NCBI RefSeq assembly: GCF_002091755.1
Contig: NZ_BDAI01000004.1
Location: forward strand, 310,001-374,000
Direction: 5' to 3'
Source: Pseudomonas nitroreducens NBRC 12694
Lineage (GTDB): Bacteria; Pseudomonadota; Gammaproteobacteria; Pseudomonadales; Pseudomonadaceae
DNA length: 64,000 nucleotides
Below, piece after piece: positions 7,709 to 16,325 of the stretch. A program made the translations under genes and the position numbers. Under the pieces are notes generated by a model. That model was not told where the DNA came from. It was given only the letters and a program-made list of their open reading frames with translations, and did not search any database. The first letter of the stretch is position 1, and each line of letters opens with the position of its first letter.

Positions 7709-10040
7709 CCTGCCACCGCTGGCCAGCAATGGCGTCGCGGTCGCCATCCACAGTGCGGGCCAGCCCCGCGAACACGACAGCGCAGCGCTGCACGTCAGCG
7801 GCGCCGCGCGCTACGTGGACGACCTGAAGGAGCCGCGCGACCTGCTGCACGCCGCCGTCGGCGTCACGGAAATTGCCTGCGGCGCCGTTCTTTCCCTCGA
7901 CCTCGACGCGGTGCGAAGCGCCCCCGGCGTAGTGGCCGTGCTGACCCTGGACGACGTGCCCGGCCACACCGACATCGGCCCGGTGTTCCCCGGCGACCCG
8001 TTGCTGGCCGGCGAGCGGGTGAAGTACCACGGGCAAGCACTGTTCGCCGTCGCGGCGCACAGCCTGATCCAGGCACGCCGGGCGGTACGCCTGGCGAAGG
8101 TCGAATACGCGCAGGAAGATCCGCTGATCGATCCGCTCAAGGCAAAGGCCGAGGAACGCTTCGTACGCCCACCGCACCACATGCGCCGGGGCGATGCGCA
8201 AACGGCGCTGGAGAAAGCCCCGCACCTGCTGGAAGCCCGCCAGTTCATCGGCGGCCAGGAGCATTTCTACCTCGAAGGCCAGGCCTCGCTGGCGCTGCCC
8301 GGCGACGACGGCGGCATGCTGGTGCACACCTCCAGCCAGCACCCCAGCGAAGTGCAGAAACTGGTGGCCGAAGTGCTGGCGATCCCGTTGGCCAAGGTCA
8401 CCGTGGAAGTGCGCCGCATGGGCGGCGGCTTCGGCGGCAAGGAAACCCAGGCCGCGCCCTTCGCCTGCCTCGCCGCGCTGCTCGCCCGCAAGACCGGGCA
8501 AGCCGTGAAGCTGCGCCTGCCACGCGCCGACGACATGCGCCTGACCGGCAAGCGCCACCCCTTTCACAACCGCTACCGCGTCGGCTTCGACGAAGAAGGC
8601 CGGTTGCTCGCCGCGCAGCTGGAAGTGGTGGGCGACTGCGGCCATTCGCCGGACCTCTCCGACGCCATCGTCGACCGCGCGATGTTCCACGCCGACAACG
8701 CCTACTTCATCCCCGACGTGGCCATCTCCGGCTACCGCAGCTTCACCAACATCGTCTCGCACACCGCCTTCCGCGGCTTCGGCGGGCCGCAGGGGATGAT
8801 GGTCATCGAGCGCGCCATGGACGACATCGCCCGCGCGGTGGGCAAGGACCCGCTCGATGTGCGCAAGCTCAACCTCTACGGAGGAACGGGGCGCGAGCTG
8901 ACGCCCTACCACCAGAAGGTCGAGCACAACCTGCTGGGCGAGCTGATCGCGCGCCTGGAAACGAGCAGCGACTACGCCGCGCGCCGCTCGGCGATCCATG
9001 ACTTCAACACGCGGAGCCCAGTGCAGAAGAAAGGCCTCGCCCTGACACCGGTGAAATTCGGCATCTCCTTCACCGCGCAGCACCTGAACCAGGCCGGCGC
9101 GCTGATCCACCTCTACACCGACGGCAGCATCCAGCTGAACCACGGCGGCACCGAGATGGGCCAGGGCCTGAACACCAAGGTCGCGCAGATTGTCGCCGAG
9201 GAATTCCAGGTACCGCTGGAGCGCGTGGTGATCACCGCCACGCGCACCGACAAGGTGCCCAACACCTCGCCCACTGCCGCTTCCAGCGGCACCGATCTCA
9301 ATGGCATGGCTGCCCGCGATGCGGCGCGGACGCTGAAGAAACGGCTGGTGGACTTCCTTGCCGAACGCGACGAGGTGAAGCCGCAGGAAGTACGTTTCGA
9401 ACACGGCGGCATAACGGTGGGAACCCGGCACCTCGACTTCGTCGAGGCCATCCAGGCTGCCTACTTCGCGCGCATCCAGCTTTCCGCCACCGGTTTCTAC
9501 CGCACGCCGAAAATCTTCTACGACCGCGAGAAGGGCCAGGGCCATCCGTTCTTCTACTTCGCCTACGGCGCGGCGGTGTCCGAGGTGGAAGTGGACACGC
9601 TGACCGGCGAGTACCGCGTACTGCGCGTGGACATCCTCCATGACGTCGGCCGCAGCGTTAACCCGGCCATCGACATCGGCCAGATCGAGGGTGGCTTCAT
9701 CCAGGGCATGGGCTGGCTGACCACCGAGGAACTGCGCTGGGACGATGCGGGCAAGCTGCTCACGGTGGGGCCGGCGACCTACAAGATTCCGGCGGTGAGC
9801 GACACGCCGGAAGACTTCCGCGTGGCACTGTTCGAGCGCCCCAACGAGGAGGACAGCGTGTACTTGTCCAAGGCCGTGGGCGAGCCGCCGTTCATGCTGG
9901 CGATCTCGGTGTGGTCGGCACTGCGCGACGCCATCGCCAGCCTCGCGGATTACCGCCTGAGCGCCGACCTGGATACACCGGCGACACCAGAGCGGGTACT
10001 CTGGGCCTGCGAGGCGATGCGCCAGGAGAACCGAGCATGA
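7701..10040 (+). CDS. xdhB: Xanthine dehydrogenase, molybdenum-binding subunit
   Basis: This large subunit carries the molybdopterin centre. The ATG at 7701 is chosen over an in-frame upstream start because GAGGTG lies just before it; this gives 779 residues. Molybdopterin-contact motifs appear in order: GGGFGGKET, AFRGFGGPQG, GGTEMGQGLNTK, and GEPPF near the end, which holds the catalytic Glu of the family. The SPTAASSGTD segment is also typical. It overlaps xdhA upstream and xdhC downstream (ATGA), so the three genes form a tight operon in assembly order. Confidence 0.96.
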   Translation: MRSLPPLASNGVAVAIHSAGQPREHDSAALHVSGAARYVDDLKEPRDLLHAAVGVTEIACGAVLSLDLDAVRSAPGVVAVLTLDDVPGHTDIGPVFPGDPLLAGERVKYHGQALFAVAAHSLIQARRAVRLAKVEYAQEDPLIDPLKAKAEERFVRPPHHMRRGDAQTALEKAPHLLEARQFIGGQEHFYLEGQASLALPGDDGGMLVHTSSQHPSEVQKLVAEVLAIPLAKVTVEVRRMGGGFGGKETQAAPFACLAALLARKTGQAVKLRLPRADDMRLTGKRHPFHNRYRVGFDEEGRLLAAQLEVVGDCGHSPDLSDAIVDRAMFHADNAYFIPDVAISGYRSFTNIVSHTAFRGFGGPQGMMVIERAMDDIARAVGKDPLDVRKLNLYGGTGRELTPYHQKVEHNLLGELIARLETSSDYAARRSAIHDFNTRSPVQKKGLALTPVKFGISFTAQHLNQAGALIHLYTDGSIQLNHGGTEMGQGLNTKVAQIVAEEFQVPLERVVITATRTDKVPNTSPTAASSGTDLNGMAARDAARTLKKRLVDFLAERDEVKPQEVRFEHGGITVGTRHLDFVEAIQAAYFARIQLSATGFYRTPKIFYDREKGQGHPFFYFAYGAAVSEVEVDTLTGEYRVLRVDILHDVGRSVNPAIDIGQIEGGFIQGMGWLTTEELRWDDAGKLLTVGPATYKIPAVSDTPEDFRVALFERPNEEDSVYLSKAVGEPPFMLAISVWSALRDAIASLADYRLSADLDTPATPERVLWACEAMRQENRA

Positions 10041-10897
10041 CCCGAACCTGGATGGACGCCGTCGCCGGCCTGCGCGACAGCGCCGAGGGCTACGTGCTGA
10101 TCACGGTGATCGGCGTGCAGGGCTCCACGCCCCGCGAGTCCGGCAGCAAGATGCTGGTCACCGCCGGGGAAATCTTCGACACCATCGGCGGCGGTCACCT
10201 GGAGTTCGCTGCCATCGAGCACGCCCGCCAGTTGCTGCTGGCCGGCAAGGATCGCCAGGCGCTGGAACACTTCCCCCTCGGCGCGCGGCTGGGCCAGTGC
10301 TGCGGTGGGCGCGCCAGCCTGCTGTTCGAGTGTTTTGCCGCGCGTGGGCCCCAGGTCGTGCTGTTCGGCGCGGGGCACGTCGGCCGCGCCCTCGCGCCAT
10401 TGCTGGCAGGTTTGCCGTTGCGCCTGGAATGGGTGGACAGCCGCGCGGCGGAACTTCCCAAGGCCGTCCCTGACGGCGTGCGCACGCGCCTGCTGGAGGA
10501 ACCCGAGGACGCCGTGCACGAAGCGCCGCCGGGCAGCTACTTCCTGGTCATGACCCACAACCATCCACTGGATTACGCCATTGCCGAAGCCGTGCTCAAG
10601 CGCGGCGACGCCGGCTTTCTCGGCATGATCGGCTCGCGCACCAAGGCGCGGCGCTTCCAGATGAGGCTGGAGCAGCACGGTTATCCACCGCAGGTGATCG
10701 AGCAGATGCATTGCCCCATCGGTCTTGGCGAAGTGCCCGGCAAACGCCCGCTGGAAGTGGCCATCTCGGTCGCCGCCCAGGTCATCGCCCGTTATCACCA
10801 GGACGCCCCTGCCCGGCAGACGCGCGAAGGCGTGGAATGGGCCGCGCTATGTAGCGAAGGTGCGTGCGGCGACACGCCAGCGGACGCAAAAACCTGA
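10037..10897 (+). CDS. xdhC: Xanthine dehydrogenase accessory protein XdhC
   Basis: XdhC binds the molybdenum cofactor, aids its sulfuration and inserts it into XdhB. The start is the ATG at 10037, within the ATGA overlap with xdhB. A longer in-frame reading from further upstream would run deep into xdhB and has no ribosome site. The product is 286 residues. The N-terminal CoxI-type domain includes TVIGVQGSTPRESG and IGGGHLE. The C-terminal Rossmann domain starts at VVLFGAGHVGRAL, with FLGMIGSRTKARRF and CPIGL later, all diagnostic of XdhC. It has no known role apart from molybdohydroxylases. Confidence 0.95.
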   Translation: MTRTWMDAVAGLRDSAEGYVLITVIGVQGSTPRESGSKMLVTAGEIFDTIGGGHLEFAAIEHARQLLLAGKDRQALEHFPLGARLGQCCGGRASLLFECFAARGPQVVLFGAGHVGRALAPLLAGLPLRLEWVDSRAAELPKAVPDGVRTRLLEEPEDAVHEAPPGSYFLVMTHNHPLDYAIAEAVLKRGDAGFLGMIGSRTKARRFQMRLEQHGYPPQVIEQMHCPIGLGEVPGKRPLEVAISVAAQVIARYHQDAPARQTREGVEWAALCSEGACGDTPADAKT

Positions 10898-10907
10898 CCA
10901 GTGGGAC

Positions 10908-10934
10908 AACAGTTTTTCCCGCTGCCGCCGATAC
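10908..10934 (+). promoter_or_regulatory. Sigma-28 (FliA)-type promoter for the chemoreceptor gene
   Basis: AACAGTTT, exactly 11 bases, then GCCGATAC. The consensus is TAAAGTTT-N11-GCCGATAA, so 6 of 8 and 7 of 8 bases match with the exact spacer. It begins 11 bp after xdhC and about 70 bp before the chemoreceptor ATG. The receptor can therefore be transcribed with the flagellar late genes, independently of xdh. Confidence 0.72.
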
Positions 10935-11005
10935 ACTCAACGACCCCGTCTCTTCGCCCGCCGCCCGGCGGGCGTTTCGTTGTGCGTCCGGAGGAAAACA
11001 AGAAA

Positions 11006-12934
11006 ATGCGCCTGCGAAGTATCCAGACCCAGCTCATCCTCAGCATGGGCGCCGCCCTGCTCATCAGCCTGCTCATCGTCCTGGGCCTCTATGCCGTGCA
11101 GGTCAACCGCCTGAGCGAGCGCTACCTGCTCGAACAGGCGCTGCCCGCGAGCATCCAGGCGATTGCCAATGACTTCGAGAAGCGCCTCACCGGCCCCATC
11201 ACCGCAGCGGCCGGCATCGCCGACAACACCCTGGTGCAGGACTGGCTGGCCGCCGGCGAAAGCCCCGCGCAACTGGCCGAGTTCACCCGCTATCTGGGCG
11301 GCATCCGCGCCTCGCAGAAGGCCTTCTCCGCGCTGATCACCTCCAACGCCAGCGGCGCCTACTACAGCGACAAGGGCAAGGAACGCACGCTGAGCCGCAG
11401 CGAGCCGAAGGACAGCTGGTACTTCCAGTTCATCGACAGCGGCAAGCCGCGCATGTGGAACATCGACACCGACGGCAGCACCGGCGAACTGGCGCTGTTC
11501 ATCGACCAGCGTGTGGAGCGCGACGGCAAGCTGCTCGGCATCGCCGGCCTGGGCCTGGAGATGCGCGAACTGTCGACGCTGATCAGCGACTTCCGCTTCG
11601 GCCAGTCCGGGCGCGTGTATCTGGTGAAGAACGACGGCCAGGTGCAGATTCATCCCGATGCCACGCTGCCCAAAGGGCGCAGCCTGGGCGACCTGATCGG
11701 GCCCGGCGCGGCGGGCGCACTGCTCGGCCAGCAGGGTTTCCACAGCGCTCGCTTCGAACGCAACGGCGAGACCTACCTCGCCGCCAGCCTGCCGCTGCAT
11801 GACCTGGGCTGGACCCTGGTGAGCGAAGTGCCGGAGGCGGAAATCTATGCCGACGCCCGCGAGGCGCTGGCCTTCTCCGGCCTCGCCGGAGCAGTGGTCG
11901 CCCTGCTCTGCCTGGCGCTGGTGGTACTCATGGCGCGCAGCCTCGCCAGGCCGATCCGCCAGGTGACCAGTGCGCTGCTGGAGATCGGCGGTGGCGGGGG
12001 TGACCTCACCCGCCGCCTGGACGACAGCCGCGCGGACGAACTGGGCGACCTGGCGCGCGGCTTCAACCGCTTCCTCGAAGGCCAGCGCGCGCTGATCAGT
12101 GCCGTGCTTGGCACCAGCCAGCAACTGCTGCGCACCGTCGGCGAAGTGGCGCAGGTGGTGGACAACACCGCCGACCGTGCCGGCCGCCAGCAGGAAATGA
12201 CCGACATGGTCGCCACGGCAGTGAACGAGATGGGCAGCACGGTGCAGGAAATCGCCCGCAACGCCGAGCAGGCGGCCAGCGCATCGCAGCAGGCGCGCGA
12301 CGAAGCCGGCGAAGCGCGGCGGGTGGTCGGCGGCTCGCTGCAGGTCGGCCAGCGCATGTCCGGGGAGATCGGCGAGGCGGCCGGCGCGGTCGGCGAACTG
12401 GCCGGGCAGGTGGCGAGCATCGACCAGGTGCTGGCAGTGATCCGCGGCGTCTCCGAGCAGACCAACCTGCTTGCCCTCAACGCCGCCATCGAGGCGGCGC
12501 GCGCCGGCGAACTGGGCCGTGGCTTCGCCGTGGTCGCCGATGAGGTACGCACGCTGGCCAGCCGCACCCAGGGCTCCACCGACGAAATCCTCACGATCAT
12601 CCAGCGCCTGAAGGGCGGCGCGGAGGCCGCAGTGCGCTCGATGCAATCCAGCCAGCAGACCACCGGGCAGAGCCTGGCGGCCAGCGAACAGGCCGGCGCT
12701 TCCCTGGGCGCCATCGCCGACCAGGTGGAGCGCATCAGCGACATCAACCACCAGGTCGCCACGGCCACCGAGGAGCAGTCGGCGGTGACCGAGGAGATCA
12801 ACCGCAACGTGCAGGGCATCGCCGATCTCGCCCACGCCACCACCCGCGAAGTGCAGCATGGCCGCGAGCAATGCCGCGAGCTGCGAACCCTGGCCGACGA
12901 CCTGGCGCGGCAGATGGCGCAATTCCGTCTTTGA
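11006..12934 (+). CDS. Methyl-accepting chemotaxis protein with dCache-type sensor
   Basis: This 642-residue transmembrane chemoreceptor is started at 11006 because GGAGG lies 11 bases upstream; an earlier in-frame ATG would include the promoter region. TM1 is about residues 8-33. The periplasmic Cache-type sensor (about 35-285) contains DSWYF, GIAGLGLEM and VQIHPD. TM2 is about 287-312, followed by HAMP and a signalling domain whose tip is EQTNLLALNAAIEAARAG (about 484-501). The C-terminus lacks the WEEF tether seen in the che2 receptor, and the sigma-28 promoter suggests use with the flagellar chemotaxis system. Its position behind xdhABC suggests a purine ligand, but that is inference; no ligand residues were verified. 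Confidence 0.93.
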   Translation: MRLRSIQTQLILSMGAALLISLLIVLGLYAVQVNRLSERYLLEQALPASIQAIANDFEKRLTGPITAAAGIADNTLVQDWLAAGESPAQLAEFTRYLGGIRASQKAFSALITSNASGAYYSDKGKERTLSRSEPKDSWYFQFIDSGKPRMWNIDTDGSTGELALFIDQRVERDGKLLGIAGLGLEMRELSTLISDFRFGQSGRVYLVKNDGQVQIHPDATLPKGRSLGDLIGPGAAGALLGQQGFHSARFERNGETYLAASLPLHDLGWTLVSEVPEAEIYADAREALAFSGLAGAVVALLCLALVVLMARSLARPIRQVTSALLEIGGGGGDLTRRLDDSRADELGDLARGFNRFLEGQRALISAVLGTSQQLLRTVGEVAQVVDNTADRAGRQQEMTDMVATAVNEMGSTVQEIARNAEQAASASQQARDEAGEARRVVGGSLQVGQRMSGEIGEAAGAVGELAGQVASIDQVLAVIRGVSEQTNLLALNAAIEAARAGELGRGFAVVADEVRTLASRTQGSTDEILTIIQRLKGGAEAAVRSMQSSQQTTGQSLAASEQAGASLGAIADQVERISDINHQVATATEEQSAVTEEINRNVQGIADLAHATTREVQHGREQCRELRTLADDLARQMAQFRL

Positions 12935-12941
12935 AGGCACT

Positions 12942-12968
12942 GGCGCCGGCCATGCGCCGGCGCCTTTT
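12942..12968 (+). terminator. Rho-independent terminator after the chemoreceptor gene
   Basis: GGCGCCGGC, loop CATGC, GCCGGCGCC, then TTTTCCCC. The 9-bp GC stem begins 8 bases after the stop codon. Confidence 0.85.
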
Positions 12969-12976
12969 CCCCAGAG

Positions 12977-13376
12977 TTACCCACAGATTTTCAAAGCGAA
13001 GCGGCAGGCTTTTCGCCAAGGCTGGCGGTGGATGACGGCCGATAAACTCACGATGTGTCTCAACGACGAGACACCTTGCCCACACGTTGCCCACAGATTG
13101 TCCAGAGAGTTGCCCCCAACCTGTCGGGTGCCGTCCGCCCATCCAGCCAAAAGCCCGGACCCAGGCCCCGCAAGCCCTGCATCAATCCAGTGAATAATTT
13201 ACCGAATGGTCAGGAGTGATCCCGAGCGGCGTTTCCGGCGCAATTCATCCACAACTTTTCCACAGCTTGTTCATATTTTGCTCAACAGGCCGGCGACGAA
13301 TTGCTCAGAAAATGAGCGATGCCCTGCAGCCTCCGGACGGCGCAGGCAGGAGCCGACCTGCCACAGGTTATCCACA
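12977..13376 (+). other. Intergenic cluster of five DnaA-box-like 9-mers
   Basis: This non-coding gap holds five same-strand matches to TTATCCACA within 400 bp: TTACCCACA (12977), TTGCCCACA (13087), TCATCCACA (13245), TTTTCCACA (13256) and the perfect TTATCCACA (13368). The pair at 13245/13256 is 11 bp apart. A 7-bp stem (GTGTCTC/GAGACAC) lies at 13055-13074. There is no AT-rich unwinding element or replication gene nearby, so this is not an obvious origin. A DnaA-titration or regulatory locus is possible. Confidence 0.45.
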
Positions 13377-13405
13377 GGTGGTTCCACGGGATTTGGGGAG
13401 AAGAA

Positions 13406-13996
13406 TCAGGCGTCCAGCAAGCGCGCCCGGATACGACCGCGGCTGAGGTCACCGAGCAGCTTCTGCAACGGCTCGATCCGGGTGGTCGGCAGGACCGCCG
13501 TCACCTGCACGCCCTCCCCACCGAAGGTTTCGTCCTCGATGCTGGCACCGAGCGCAAGGACTCGCGCCTTGAACAACGCATGCTCGGCGAAGGTGCAATC
13601 GAAGGCCAGCCGGCTGCTGGGCACCAGTTCGACCCGCTCGGCGTCCTGCAGGCATTTCGCCGCGCAACCCCCATAGGCGCGGGCCAGGCCGCCGGTACCG
13701 AGCTTGATACCGCCGAACCAGCGGCTGACCACGACGACCACGCGGTCCATGTCCTGCCCTTCGATGGCCACCAGCATGGGCCGGCCGGCGGTGCCGCCGG
13801 GCTCGCCGTCATCGCTGAAGCGGTACTGGTTGCCCAGCTTCCACGCCCAGCAGTTGTGCCCGGCACTGGCGTCCCGGTGCGCGGCGAGGAAGGCCTGGGC
13901 CTCGGCCTCGCTGGCAATAGGTGCGGCCACGCACTGGAAGCGGCTCTTGCGGATGTCTTCTTCGTAGCGGGCGAGGCCGGCCAGGGTGAAACTCAT
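13406..13996 (-). CDS. YigZ/IMPACT-family protein
   Basis: This 196-residue protein has the YigZ/IMPACT layout. The N-terminal UPF0029 domain contains the signature SRWFGGIKLGTGGLARAYGG, with DDGEPGGTAGRPML before it, and a small ferredoxin-like C-terminal domain follows. The family binds nucleic acid or ribosome-associated factors, and its bacterial role is not settled. The ATG at 13996 overlaps the stop of the upstream TetR gene in an ATGA, so the two are co-translated. An apparent N-terminal extension further upstream is only the overlapping TetR region read in another frame. Confidence 0.88.
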   Translation of the reverse strand: MSFTLAGLARYEEDIRKSRFQCVAAPIASEAEAQAFLAAHRDASAGHNCWAWKLGNQYRFSDDGEPGGTAGRPMLVAIEGQDMDRVVVVVSRWFGGIKLGTGGLARAYGGCAAKCLQDAERVELVPSSRLAFDCTFAEHALFKARVLALGASIEDETFGGEGVQVTAVLPTTRIEPLQKLLGDLSRGRIRARLLDA

Positions 13997-14661
13997 GCGG
14001 AGGTCGGCGGCGTCAGCCCGCAACCCTTGAGGATGATGCGGATGAGGTTGTCGCTGGCGTCGCTGAAGTCCTGCCTGGACATGCGCTTGCGACCGGTGAC
14101 GAAACCGATCTGGGTAGCGAAGTCGGCGTAGTGCTGGGTGCTGCTCCAGATCAGGAAGATCAGGTGCACCGGGTCCACGGTGTCCATCTTGCCGGCCTCG
14201 ATCCAGGCCTGGAACACGGCGGCGCGGCCGGCGAACCAGGTGCGGTAGTCCTGGCTGAAGTGTTCGGAGAGGCATTCGCCACCACTGATGATCTCCATGG
14301 CGAAGACCCGCGAGGCCTGCGGGTAGCGGCGGGAGAATTCCATCTTGGCGCGGATATAGGTGGCCAGGGCCACCGCGGGGTCATCATCCACGGTGAGGTG
14401 GTTGAAGGTGCTGTCCCACAGTTCGAGGATGTTGCTCAGCACCGCTACGTACAGCCCCAGCTTGTTGCTGAAGTAGTAGTGCAGGTTGGCCTTGGGCAGG
14501 CCGACGCGCTGGGCGATGGTGTTCATGCTGGTGCCCTTGAAGCCGTGGCGAGCGAACTCCTCCTCGGCGGCGGCGAGGATGGCTTCCTCGTTCTTCTGGC
14601 GAATGCGGCCGGCGGGCTTTTCGCCGTTGGGTGCGGTATGGGCGGGTACCTGGAGGGTCAT
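13993..14661 (-). CDS. TetR-family regulator, RutR/YcdC-type C-terminal domain
   Basis: This 222-residue DNA-binding repressor has an N-terminal TetR helix-turn-helix (residues about 20-65: AILAAAEEEFARHGFKGTS...NLHYYFSNK). The C-terminal ligand domain resembles RutR/YcdC, with the long helix ending in FAMEIISGGECLSEHF. RutR-type proteins sense pyrimidines or purines such as uracil and xanthine. This fits a neighbourhood containing xdhABC, a Tsx-like nucleoside channel and an 8-oxoguanine deaminase. The ligand and targets are inferred. It shares an operon with the yigZ-like gene downstream. Confidence 0.88.
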   Translation of the reverse strand: MTLQVPAHTAPNGEKPAGRIRQKNEEAILAAAEEEFARHGFKGTSMNTIAQRVGLPKANLHYYFSNKLGLYVAVLSNILELWDSTFNHLTVDDDPAVALATYIRAKMEFSRRYPQASRVFAMEIISGGECLSEHFSQDYRTWFAGRAAVFQAWIEAGKMDTVDPVHLIFLIWSSTQHYADFATQIGFVTGRKRMSRQDFSDASDNLIRIILKGCGLTPPTSA

Positions 14662-14821
14662 GCGGGATATCCGTGCATTGAGCGGTGGCGCTGCATGGAT
14701 AACCCAGGCGGGTAGCGGGATTCAAGCGCAACAAGGAAAAAGCTGGGAACCGGCCTGCGGGCAGCGGCCGGTTCCAGCCTTGAGACAGCAATGCCCCCGG
14801 CACAGACCGGAGGCACTGTGG

Positions 14822-15304
14822 TTAGCGGGTTGTGCCAGTGGTGCCGGAAGAGCTGTGGTGCCCGCCGCCACCATGGTTGCCGATGGCAGCACCGACGGCG
14901 ACGATGGCGGCGCCGATACCGACGGCAGCACCTACCGACATATTGCCGTAGAGCGGACGAGCAAGACCCAGCCCCGCGCAACCGTCCGGAACCGGCACAA
15001 CCGCGACACCGCGCTGCCTGGCATCCTGATCATCCTGGCGCGCCTGCTCAGCCGCCGCCTGGTCATCCTGCTTGCCGCCGCCCCACAACGGTTGGCATTC
15101 GGTCGTGGCGACCACAGCCTTTTCTTCCCGCGCTGGCTCCTCGGGAGCTGCTGGCTGCGTGTGCGTTACCACGTCCTGGTAGAAGCCGCCCGCGTGCGTC
15201 CTGTCGTGGAGCTCAGTGGGAGGAATGCTCGGATGCCCGAGTGGCGCTGCTAGCACGGGGGTGCATATGCTCGCGACGATGGTCGCGATCAACAGTTTCT
15301 TCAT
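14822..15304 (-). CDS. Small secreted protein with Gly/Ala-rich zipper, unknown function
   Basis: I do not recognise this 160-residue protein. It starts with a clear signal peptide (MKKLLIATIVASICTPVLA, cleaved before AP) after a good ribosome site (AAGGAG). The middle is charged and Gln/Asp-rich (KQDDQAAAEQARQDDQDARQ), with a Cys at each side of it. Near the end is a Gly/Ala-spaced hydrophobic stretch (SVGAAVGIGAAIVAVGAAIG), like glycine-zipper segments of envelope proteins. The C-terminus is a GGGGHHSSSGTTGTT tail. It is probably periplasmic or outer-membrane associated. A leftward 8-bp stem lies just past the stop without a clear U-tract. Confidence 0.72.
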   Translation of the reverse strand: MKKLLIATIVASICTPVLAAPLGHPSIPPTELHDRTHAGGFYQDVVTHTQPAAPEEPAREEKAVVATTECQPLWGGGKQDDQAAAEQARQDDQDARQRGVAVVPVPDGCAGLGLARPLYGNMSVGAAVGIGAAIVAVGAAIGNHGGGGHHSSSGTTGTTR

Positions 15305-15445
15305 GGCTCACATCTCCTTGGTGAAGCTAAAGAGAGACAAAGCTAGAGCAGCGCAGCGCCTCGACCAATTGGGGCGCAGCTGTTCGGAATGTCGGCAATT
15401 TCCGAAGTTTTTGCGGGACAATCTACGAAAGGTGCAGCGGCGACA

Positions 15446-15478
15446 TCAGAAAGAACCACCCCGCCAGGCGGCGGGGTG
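15446..15478 (-). terminator. Rho-independent terminator after the Tsx-like gene
   Basis: Read on the minus strand: CACCCCGCC, loop GCCT, GGCGGGGTG, then GTTCTTTCT. The 9-bp perfect stem lies just past the tsx-like stop. Confidence 0.85.
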
Positions 15479-15488
15479 AGTCGTGACA

Positions 15489-16325
15489 TCAGAAGTGGTA
15501 CTTGACCAGTGCGCTGACGGTGTTCTGGTCGGTGGTGAAGAACTGCGAGTCCTTGATGCCGTACTTGTCGGACCAGTAGTCGTACTCGATACCGACGTAC
15601 AGGTGCTTGGCCTCGTAACCCATGGCCTTGCCCAGGTCGTACTTCACCTGCGGGTTGAAGTGCAGGTTGGCGTGGTAATCCGACTGGTTGCGGCGGCTGG
15701 AGCTGGCGTCCTTGTTGTTCACGACCCAGTCCATGAAGCCGTCGAACAGGATGTCGGAGTTGCCCACCGGGAAGGTGATGGCCCAGGCCGGGGTGATCTG
15801 CCAGGCGCCGGACGGCACGCGGTTGCCGTCGGGCTTGCGGTAGTAGAAGTTCAGCTGGAAGTAATCGAAGCCCGGCAGCGCCAGGTCGAAGCCCGGGCCG
15901 AGCAGGTAGGACTCGACGTCGCCTTCGCCGAACTCGTAGGTGCTGGCCAGCAGCACGTCCTTGATCGGGCCGAAGGACAGGTCGGTGCCGGTGATCTTGC
16001 CGAACGACAGGCGCGGGCTGAACTCGCCGTAGTAGGTGTTCTTGCCGTTGGTGGCGCTTTCCTTGCCGTTGTAGTTGATCTGGTCGACGAAGAACCAGAT
16101 GTCACCCCAGGTCCAGGCGCTCGCGCTCTCGAAGGTGAAGGTCTGCTGGATCGGCGGGTCTACCTTGAAGTTCTTGCCCCACAGGTAGGTCAGGCTTTCG
16201 TTGTGCCAGATCAGCGGGCCGTCATTGGATGCCGGAGCCGGGGTCAGGTCTTCACCGCCAGCCATGGCCTGCCCGGCCGCGAGCAGCCCGCCGGCGAGCA
16301 GCAGGGATGCGAGAGTGCGAGTCAT
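15489..16325 (-). CDS. Tsx-like outer-membrane nucleoside channel
   Basis: This 278-residue beta-barrel protein has a signal peptide cleaved after AMA-GGE. Aromatic-rich beta-strands follow (WGDIWFFVDQINYNG, FDYFQLNFYYRKPDG, LYVGIEYDYWSDKYG). The C-terminal Phe (VSALVKYHF) is the usual outer-membrane barrel signature recognised by the Bam complex. The pattern fits the Channel_Tsx family, which admits nucleosides or related solutes. It is transcribed alone, with TAGGAGC before the ATG and a strong terminator after. The neighbouring RutR-like regulator supports a nucleobase or nucleoside substrate, but this is inference. Confidence 0.85.
   Translation of the reverse strand: MTRTLASLLLAGGLLAAGQAMAGGEDLTPAPASNDGPLIWHNESLTYLWGKNFKVDPPIQQTFTFESASAWTWGDIWFFVDQINYNGKESATNGKNTYYGEFSPRLSFGKITGTDLSFGPIKDVLLASTYEFGEGDVESYLLGPGFDLALPGFDYFQLNFYYRKPDGNRVPSGAWQITPAWAITFPVGNSDILFDGFMDWVVNNKDASSSRRNQSDYHANLHFNPQVKYDLGKAMGYEAKHLYVGIEYDYWSDKYGIKDSQFFTTDQNTVSALVKYHF

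Noticed and set aside
7455..9641. 728-codon antisense open frame opposite xdhB
   Set aside because: Shadow frame; XdhB on the plus strand has all family motifs.
13055..13074. GTGTCTC/GAGACAC hairpin as a terminator
   Set aside because: No U-tract and no gene ending close by on either strand; the chemoreceptor gene already has a strong terminator.
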